A model generated the notes under the pieces. The model was not told the DNA's origin, did not search any database, and saw only the letters and a program-made list of their open reading frames with translations. DNA of 64,000 nucleotides from Aphelenchoides besseyi (taxonomy: Eukaryota; Nematoda; Chromadorea; Rhabditida; Aphelenchoididae): NCBI GenBank assembly GCA_024699855.1, contig JAMPIQ010000002.1, forward strand, positions 62,001-126,000, read 5' to 3'. Positions 57,074 to 64,000 of the stretch are shown piece after piece. Positions within the stretch are counted from its first letter, which is position 1. Every line of letters begins with the position of its first letter. The translations under genes and the position numbers were made by a program.

Positions 57074-57426
57074 CTCACAACTGAAATCGAAGTGTTTAAC
57101 GTATTTGATCGGAAGGAGAAGCATAAATACCGTACAACTTTAAGTACTAATTTCTTATTTAAAATGATTGACAAACAACAAACTGCTTAAGATAAGTGGC
57201 GGCTTATATGGCGGTTCAAAAGAAGGTAATGCTAAGTCCCGCCCATTTTATACGTCAGCAATTCACGTTTCCGTTGCAGTCTGGGATTATTGGCTACTGA
57301 TCTTTTCTTAAACTGCTAATCTTTCTAATCACTACAGAGACGTCAAAACGCAAATTTTACTGTAACTAGACTGCAGATCCAGAAGTTTTAGTGTCGAAAG
57401 AAGCTAACCACCAAAGTTCACTTTTA

Positions 57427-57722
57427 TTAGGCTGAGAAGAAAGTTTTCGGACGGCTACAGAATGCCAGTCGTTAGGCATTTCGTTCTTAGACATCTGAGA
57501 TGTTTGGTTTTATTGAGAATCGTATTCCATTTTTTGGACCAAATTTTGTCTTGAGTTTAAATGATGCAGGAAATTTTTGCGCACATTTTAATATTAAAAA
57601 CGAACGTGTTCAGGTGGTAATTATGTCTATAGAATACAAAAGAAGTTTCAGAAAGCGAGCTGATTTTGAATAACTAAACGCTAGGCATTCTGTAGCTGTC
57701 CGGACACTTTCTCTCCAACTAA
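57427..57722 (+). mobile_element. Mariner-type MITE (about 296 bp)
   Basis: TTAGGCTGAGAAGAAAGTTT at 57427 is matched by an inverted copy ending 57722 (complement of GTTGGAGAGAAAGTG). Between them the arms also share CGGAC-GCTACAGAATGCC. The outer words GAAGAAAGT and TTCGGAC are shared with the deleted mariner at 7911. No coding capacity. TA is present at the left end; the right flank is less clear. Confidence 0.6.
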
Positions 57723-58230
57723 CCCATTAAAAACAAACTTCAAATGCAGAACAAATAGCGTGTGTCATAATCATCCACTAGATTCTAGGCTCGGCTTACT
57801 CAAATAAAGCAACCGCAACCCATCATTTAAGCTACAGATACGCGGCGACCTTTCGTAAACTTTCGTAATCTCCTATTAACTTGACCGACGGGTTTTTTGC
57901 GCGTTTTTGACGTTTCCTTTTGACTACGGCTACGTAGCAAATTTGTATTGCCTTTAAACCGTCGATAAATGCAGGAATGTAAATCGTTACAGTAAGAGGA
58001 TCAGCAACGACTAAAGCCTGAATGAATCGTCTACGATAACTACGTAGTTGTCTACGATGCTTTCCAGGAAATTTGACTTTTTCTAACAAATCGAAGACTA
58101 AGAATGGCATTTGACTTCAGTATCACACGAACTATCCAGTAGCTTGTTGTTCTTCTGCATTCATTTACTACATACGCAAAATTGGACGACTAGCGAGCGG
58201 TCGGTAGTATTTTTTCGCTCTGATTTTCTT
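57723..58230. other. Unassigned
   Basis: A minus frame at 57832-58110 (92 codons, MPFLVFDLLEKVKFPGKHRR) has no domain. The 5' flank of the LINE fragment begins near 58230. Confidence 0.35.
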
Positions 58231-58950
58231 GTGCTTCTCCTCTTTTGTGGGCTCGGGACAAGCTGTTGCGGGCTGCCGGTTAGGCATACCTGCCACACGC
58301 CAAATGCCTCCAACGATCTCGATGTTTGCAAGAGACCAAGGAAAAGACATTGGGAGACGTATAGGTTTTGGCTGGTCGGCTTTCGGCAAGATGCAAACTT
58401 TCCTAACAAGCAAGAACGTAGCCACAAGTCTGAAGCGGCGTTACTACAATATGGTGATTATTCCAACAATGCTGTATGGAGCAGAAACATGAATTGCAAC
58501 AGATGGAAACCTCGAACGACTCGCGAAAACCCAACGGGCGATGGAACGCCGAATGATCGGAGTTCGACTCGAAGACAAAAATCGACAACTTGGGTGAGAT
58601 CACAAATTCAAGTAATGGACGTCGTTTCAGTGGTTCGGAAGCGAAAATAGCAATTTGCTGGTCTACTGCTCCAACGTTGCGACAACCGATGGTCCCGAGT
58701 GCTCACCTTATGGAAGCCACCAACAGAACGAGTTTGAGGAGACGGTCGGCCGATAACGCGATGGAAAGATCGAATTCGTCTCCACGTTCAAGCAAATTGC
58801 ATCGGCAGCAGCAGTGATTGGACAGTCGTTGTGACCAACAAGCAAAAATTGAAACGACTAGGCCACACCTTCACCGTTCCAATTCAACCAAAGAAGAAGC
58901 GCCGAAGATCCAAGGAGCCCAATCAACACGGATATTTGTTGATCACTTAA
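58230..58950 (+). mobile_element. RTE-type non-LTR retrotransposon fragment (3' part of ORF)
   Basis: The plus strand encodes RRIGFGWSAFGKMQTFLTSK, VATSLKRRYYNMVIIPTMLY, then GAET and, one frame over, the equivalent of QRAMERRMIGVRLEDKNRQL. Near 58740 GRPITRWKDRI-like sequence appears in another frame. These are the C-terminal landmarks of RTE/CR1-type LINE reverse transcriptase proteins (Y-G-A-E-T-W, QRAMER, GRP-x-x-RW-x-D). Frameshifts and lack of the upstream polymerase show a 5'-truncated dead copy. Confidence 0.75.
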
Positions 58951-59140
58951 TGGCCAATTGTTTAACTCGTAGAGATTGAAATAAACTATGATTCATTTAC
59001 TAGCTATCGATTGAACCGAAATCCATGAATCAGTTCGTTGTGTTCATCAAAAGCGAGAGTTTCCAATGAACTTGGTTGTTTATATGAACGAAAATAAACA
59101 AAACCAATTGAAGCTTCTGTTTGATTCACCGATTATTCGA

Positions 59141-59938
59141 AATGTTGTTGTTATTGCTTTTCGTTCCTCTTGTCCACTCTTACGGTAACGATCCGTGTAT
59201 CTATCGATATCTTCAGGGATCACAGAGTGGTTTGTAAGTTGCAACTGTTCGGTTTTCAATTGTTTTCGCAGCAATCTAACAAATTGCCACGATGGTGAAA
59301 TTGCTGTCCAATGGTCCGTGAATCGTTTCTTCAACATTCATTATAAGCGTAAGTCCGTGCCCGACGTTGTCAAGTGAGTGTTCGATAGTAACTATTGACT
59401 AACAACCTTTAGATTTAAATTGATTTTGAATGATCAGTGTGAGTTGAATTTTGTTGGTCGGCTGGAAGAAGACAGAAGATGGAGATTGCGAAACGGTAAA
59501 TATAACCGTACTTATTTTCACTTTAGTTTAGATCAATCACTAGTGTCTTGTACACGATCGTATTGTGAGCTATTCGTGATGTCAACGGGAGAAGTTATGA
59601 GCGGCATAGACGATCAACCAGTTGGTTGTGTTGGAAAGAATTTGGTCAATCACGTTGAAGATAAAATGTGGACGAAGATTCGAGTTCAAGTTGAAGATCA
59701 ATATCAACCGACCGAGTTTCTCGTTTACGTGGTGGTAAGTCCTAGCAGTCTCTAGATGAACTCAACGATCTTTCAGTCGACGTCTTTGAACGCCGGCGAA
59801 GAATACTTGCCACCAACAGATTACTCACAGATTGTTGTCATCTTCTTCGGTCTTGTGGTCATTTCGATTCTCGTTGGGGCATTTTTGTTCGTTCACTCAC
59901 GTTTCCCGTTTTTTTGGCGTAATCTTTTGCATCTATGA
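59141..59938 (+). CDS. Secreted/type I membrane protein of unrecognised family (member E)
   Basis: The signal peptide is MLLLLLFVPLVHSYG. Family order: CIYR, CHDGEIAVQWSV, FKLILNDQCELNFVGRLEED, RRWRLRNG, CTRSYCELFV, VGCVGKNLVNHVEDKMWTK, EFLVYVV, AGEEYLPP, then a membrane segment (IVVIFFGLVVISILVGAFLF) and a short basic cytoplasmic tail. This is the most divergent member: the R-N pair and first W of the W-x-W-x-K core are replaced, while all intron phases and Cys positions hold. A true transmembrane segment followed by a tail argues for type I topology here. AATAAA overlaps the stop codon at 59938. Confidence 0.8.
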
Positions 59939-59943
59939 ATAAA
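59938..59943 (+). terminator. Poly(A) signal overlapping the stop codon of member E
   Basis: TGAATAAA: the AATAAA begins on the last base of the stop codon. Confidence 0.5.
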
Positions 59944-60061
59944 CGACCTTCTAGTTTGTGATCTTAATGTTATAGTTAAGAGTCTCTTGTGTGTGCTCAG
60001 CGCCATGACCTTTGAACCTTAACGACTGCCAACTTGTTTTCAGTTTTTTCGTTCACTCACA

Positions 60062-61486
60062 ATGAACCTGCGCTCTAAAACCGTTCGTCCAACACTGATC
60101 TACGTTGACGGCGAATTTCGTGCGAATTTTTGCGTTCAAATCGATGGAAACGGCCAAATTGAGCGTATTGAAGCGGCCGAAAACTTCTCGTCCGAAATTG
60201 TCGAGTTAAAAGACTCTGTAAGTGCTCGTCCGTGATGATTGGACATTAGGTTTTGTAGGCAGTTGTTCCCGGCTTCATAAACGCTCATTCTCATGCATTT
60301 CATCGCCAACTTCGCGGGCAAAGTGGAATCGGTGGACCGGGAGAAGAGAACTTTTGGATTTGGCGTAATCAAATGTACAAACTCGTCCAGGAAGCTAATC
60401 ACGCTAAGATCCAAAAAGTAACCCAACGATCTATTGGATTCAACTTCCAAGTTTTCAGTATTGCGAAGATACTTTTGCCGAAATGCTTCGATCGGGAATC
60501 ACGACCGTCGGCGAGTTTCATTATGTTCATCACAATGTCGAACGTTTCGATTTGGATTCGGCCGTGATTGCAGCCGCCCAGAAGGTTGGAATACGTTTGG
60601 TTTTGATTGTGACATTGTACTGTCGGTCCGGATTCAATGCTACGGATGTTCAGCCACAGCAGAAACGTTTCGAATCGCAAATCGACGAATTCGTTGAACA
60701 TGTTCGCAACTTGAAAGCTAATTTGCCCCAGAAAGTTACTTTGGCGATTGCTGGTAAGTTGCGACCATCGTGTACTAACCGTCGGTTTAGCTCATTCGTT
60801 ACGAGCGGTGCCGAAAGATCAACTCAAACGTCTCTACGAATTTGCAACCGTCGAGTCCCTTCAACTCCATTTGCATTTGGAAGAACAGCCAAAGGAGATT
60901 CAGGACTGTGAGACCGTAGAGTCATGTCAACCATCCAAGCTTCTACTCTTAACTTTGCCGAAGGCTGATCAGCGACTGACTGCCGTCCATTGCACGTACA
61001 CAAAACGCGAAAACTTGAACGAATTTGCGAAACGTGGAATCAATGTTTGTATCTGTCCGCTAACGGAAGGATTTCTGGGCGATGGAATACCTGAGTTAAA
61101 TCACGATGACATCTTGTGTTTGGGTACCGATTGCAACAATCGCTCGTGTTTTTTGGAGGAAATGAGATGGTTGGCCTATTGTCAGAACGTAGGTGATCAC
61201 ATAAGTAACTCGAACTCTTGATTAGATGAAAACGAACACACGAAATGCCTGTGGTTTCAATGCACACAAGTTGCTACAAATCGCCACCAAAAACGCTGCA
61301 AAATCGCTGGGAATTGACGGTGTAGTCGGAGAACTAAAGTCGGGACTTGAGGCCGACTTTTTTGTTGTTGATTTGAATTCGCCAAAATTGAAGGAAATCA
61401 AAGCAAACCAATTGGCCGATGCACTGGTTTTCGGTTGTGGGAACTCGGAGATTTCGCGTGTCTTCGTCTCCGGAATCGAACATTGA
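60062..61486 (+). CDS. HutF-like formimidoylglutamate deiminase (amidohydrolase)
   Basis: Amidohydrolase-superfamily metalloenzyme of the HutF type, which deiminates N-formimino-glutamate in histidine breakdown. About 430 residues in five exons. Motifs in order: VPGFINAHSHAFHRQLRGQS, FWIWRNQMYKL, GITTVGEFHYVHHN, AHSLRAVPKDQL, LHLHLEEQ, AVHCTYT, LGTDCNNRSCFLEEMRWLAY and VFVSGIEH. The metal His pairs and the Asp in GTDC are present. HutF is mainly known from bacteria, while animals usually use other enzymes for this step. The introns show the gene is settled in the host genome. Guanine deaminase is the nearest alternative, but EFHYVHH and SLRAVP favour HutF. Confidence 0.82.
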
Positions 61487-62690
61487 GCGGACGGTCGAAA
61501 AATCAATGGATCCGGAGATCATGTTTCTCACCACAATTGCAATTGTCGTCTTTTTTTCTCGCTGAGCTGAACAACTTTCTTTTGTTATTGTCAAGGCCTG
61601 GTCGATGTCACCGTTCCGGAATTGGAGAAAAACGTCGCGAAAGGCGTCAAATTCATCTAGGCTTAAACCGACCGTTTTGATATCTTTGCTTGTCAGAAAT
61701 TAGGTTCAATAGTTGATATAAACAAGTCTGTTAAGTTGTCACAAGCAAACGCGTAAGAACGATAATCTTTTCTTGTTTTGATTGAACGTTCTTCTGTTGA
61801 GTAAACAACTTTTGCGTAATTGATTAGCATTTGGCACGACGTACATACCAAGAATCCACTTATTTTCCCAGCTCTTCTGCGTCTAGACACATTTCCATAC
61901 TCCAACTACAATAGACAACCAAAAAGTGGGAAACGAAACCTCCGTTTGAATTCGCTCGCTCCGACGAAGAGTGCGACGGCGCTCGGTTGTCGATGTTCAA
62001 ACGAAAAGCCACACGGTTGCCAAGTTCCTCTGCTTCTCCGCTTTCTTGCCGCTTCAAAGCCACTCAATGCTACGTAATCACTTGCTCTGCTCAATTCCGT
62101 GCAGTTCGATGAAAAATCAAATTTGATATTCCGATTTAAGTGCTCTCTTGCTTCTTCTTAGATGTCTTCACAAACTGTCGAACAAATGGGTCGTATTTCC
62201 GCAAATGATAATTACCACCTATCTCACGTTCGCGATCGGCCTTCTGCCAATCTCTCCGAAATTTTCGAGTTTAGTTGTCTCGTTCCGTTGCAACGTGATT
62301 ACATTTGTATACCAACGTCTCATCAGCTATCTAACGAATCCAAACTCAGCACGCTATGACCGTTCCATAGTACTTTGGGCTTGACCTCAAACTATCGTAT
62401 TTTTGAACATTAACTTTGCACGAGGAGAATTTCGCCGCAAAAGCCACTGGACAGATCGCTCTAATTTTGCCTCGTTCAATACCAAACTATCACACGAAGC
62501 GCTAAATGTTTGTTAGGAGTGAAAATGACAGGAACTATCTTATGTGTACCTAGTATTATTGTCAAGGGAAGAGGACATTGTTAGTGCCATTTGTTTTGAT
62601 TGACTGATAGCACATAAAAGAAATTTGTTTTTCGCGTTCTACAAGAACTGTTTTACCGTCGAATATGTCGATCGGAGATCGAATTTCAGA
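61487..62690. other. Intergenic, no supported gene
   Basis: Short frames on both strands (61693-62384) lack features. This 1.2 kb separates HutF-like and MSH4. Confidence 0.45.
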
Positions 62691-63969
62691 TGGACGAGTT
62701 CGATTACGAAGAGTTGTCAATAAGTAGCATCTACGCTCGGCGTTTCGACAGCGATAGTTTTGACTCTCAACAACCGTCGAGCTTCAAATTTCACAACAAC
62801 GATTCTCAACAATTCGAATCAAGCACCAGTGAATCTCGACTTCAGTACAGTTTCGAGCTTGATGCCAGTGACTCTTTTCAATTGCCTAGCTTTCAAAACG
62901 ATAGCAATAATTCAAGTCTTCGTCGCAGTTATTCGAATCGTGGAGGAAATGGTCGGAATACTTCAGGATCATCCGATTGGTGCACTGTGGTTGGTGTGTT
63001 CTTTCTTTTATTTATATTCAATATTTCGACTCTTTAGCGTTGATCGAAGGTCGTGGCAATGAAAGTGGAACGATTGGAATGGCGGCTGTGGATCTTCGAT
63101 TCCTCGAATTTCGTTTGTACCAATTCGTCGACACTCAATCGTACACACTTCTCAAATCGACGATACGACTTTTGGATCCTGTCGAAGTGAGTGGTTACAC
63201 TCTCTGCCGGTACCCTGAGTCGTTTAGATCGCAATGCCCGATCATATGAACGATCGACAGGGAACCGGACGCTTCTTCAATGAATCGATTGCAAAGATTT
63301 TCGACGACGTTGAGATTCAGTTGCTGCCGAAAAGAGCCTTCAACGAAAATGCGGGAATCGAAACGATGAAAAAGTTGGCGGCTTCGGAATCGTCCAATCT
63401 TGACCCCACAACTTACAAGAAACGATTCGCCATGAGTGCAGCTTACGCGTTGATCAAGTACGTCGAGAGTTCGCAGCAAATCGTTTTGGCTGGTAATTCA
63501 TTGCGAATTCGTTTTGAATCGGTTGAAGATTCTTGTTTGATTGGTTGGTTCCTTTCATCAACGTTTCCATCTTGTTTCTTCAGATATCGCGAGTTGGGAG
63601 AATTTGGAGTTGTTTTACAAGAAACCGAAAACCAAATCGTCCGCCTACCGCTGTTTGTTTGATCGTTTGAATACGTGTCTAACAAACGGTGGCACTCAAA
63701 CTCTCCGTTCATGTTTGCTTCAGCCTTCGGCGAATGTTGGGGAAATAAATGAACGTTTGGACGTGGTGGAAGAGCTAGTAAAAGCTCCAGCGGTATGTGA
63801 TTAGTGTGTAACTGTTAAATTTCATTTCAGATGTTGGACAAAATTCGTTCGTGGCTCTCGAGTGTTCAAGATCTTCAACATCTAATTAAGATTTGTGTCT
63901 ACACAGATATGAACAGTCTGAACGCTGCGGATTCACGTCGTGCTGTGCGTCAACGTTTAACTCAGGTTA
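62691..63969 (+). CDS. msh4: MutS homologue 4 (MSH4), N-terminal part, cut by window end
   Basis: MSH4 pairs with MSH5 to stabilise meiotic crossover intermediates. ATG 62691 is directly behind TTTCAG. The first 100 residues are Ser/Asn/Gln-rich and disordered (SSFKFHNNDSQQFESSTSES). Then the MutS connector and core follow: ALIEGRGNESGTIGMAAVDL, TLLKSTIRLLDPVEIAMPDH, FFNESIAKIFDDVEIQLLPK, YALIKYVESSQQIVL, SAYRCLFDRLNTCLTNGGTQ, LRSCLLQPSANVGEINERLD, VVEELVKAP. As usual for MSH4, there is no mismatch-recognition domain I (no FYE motif). Six exons are visible; the ATPase lies beyond the window. Confidence 0.88.
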
Positions 63970-64000
63970 TTGATCTTAGAAGTTAAGTTCTAAGCTTTTT

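Noticed and set aside
1..64000. CRISPR arrays, bacterial operons, ribosome-binding sites
   Set aside because: No regular direct-repeat/spacer arrays were seen, and the gene structure is plainly eukaryotic with short introns and AATAAA signals.

Overview
This window is nuclear DNA from a eukaryote, most likely a nematode. Almost every gene is split by very short introns (about 35-60 nt) that start GTRAGT-like and end TTTCAG or TTTTAG. Coding third positions are mixed, and stops are followed at short range by AATAAA. One gene reads as a chemosensory seven-transmembrane receptor with the nematode SR-type N-R-L-x-A motif. BTB copies are locally multiplied and mariner elements are frequent, which also fits a nematode. 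Many start codons sit 0-10 nt behind a splice-acceptor-like TTTCAG or TTTTAG, as expected if mRNAs are trans-spliced to a leader. The species cannot be named from the sequence.

Layout, left to right. 1.7-5.8 kb (+): complete 12-TM adenylyl cyclase. 6.3-7.8 kb (+): two members of an unrecognised secreted/type I membrane family, one 5'-truncated. 7.9-9.1 kb: an OB-fold (RPA-like) gene remnant on the minus strand, interrupted by an internally deleted mariner. 9.2-10.4 kb: G-poor degenerate repeats. 12.3-13.4 kb (+): chemoreceptor GPCR. 13.6-14.8 kb: nearly perfect foldback element (two 464-bp arms) with a tRNA-like sequence in its loop. 15.3-16.7 kb (-): unknown gene-like region with a repeated exon motif. 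17.3-28 kb: BTB copies (two intact, one with a stop, one with a stop plus frameshift, one heavily decayed), a third family member at 20-21 kb, a small LOTUS-like gene, a coiled-coil gene and a mariner MITE. 28.7-29.5 kb (-): coiled-coil protein. 31-35.6 kb (-): full-size P-glycoprotein-type ABC transporter with a frameshift in the second ATPase. 36.6-37.4 kb (-): fourth family member. 37.8-39.4 kb (-): saccharopine dehydrogenase-like oxidoreductase. 40.0-44.3 kb (+): REV3, the catalytic subunit of DNA polymerase zeta. 45.6-46.0 kb: stand-alone CENP-B/Tc5-type DNA-binding protein. 46.0-47.7 kb: mariner with 233-bp terminal repeats and a broken transposase. 48.3-49.8 kb: tandem vWA-like secreted protein. 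50.5-51.7 kb: cathepsin B-like protease. 52.1-53.2 kb: degenerate short-chain dehydrogenase. 53.3-53.6 kb (-): small single-TM protein. 55.6-56.5 kb: another BTB protein. 57.4 kb: MITE. 58.2-58.9 kb: RTE-type LINE fragment. 59.1-59.9 kb: fifth family member. 60.1-61.5 kb: HutF-like formimidoylglutamate deiminase. 62.7 kb to the end: MSH4, running off the window.

There is no pathway-level gene cluster. Genes lie on both strands, with housekeeping genes (cyclase, REV3, MSH4, SCCPDH-like, ABC transporter) scattered among lineage-specific families and transposons. REV3 (translesion synthesis) and MSH4 (meiotic crossover) are both DNA-metabolism genes but lie 18 kb apart. The strongest candidate for something undescribed is the five-member secreted/type I membrane family, which shares exon phases and a C-x-N-x-W-x-W-x-K core that I cannot assign to a known domain. 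Exon boundaries throughout are my reading of splice signals and frame continuity, without transcript evidence.
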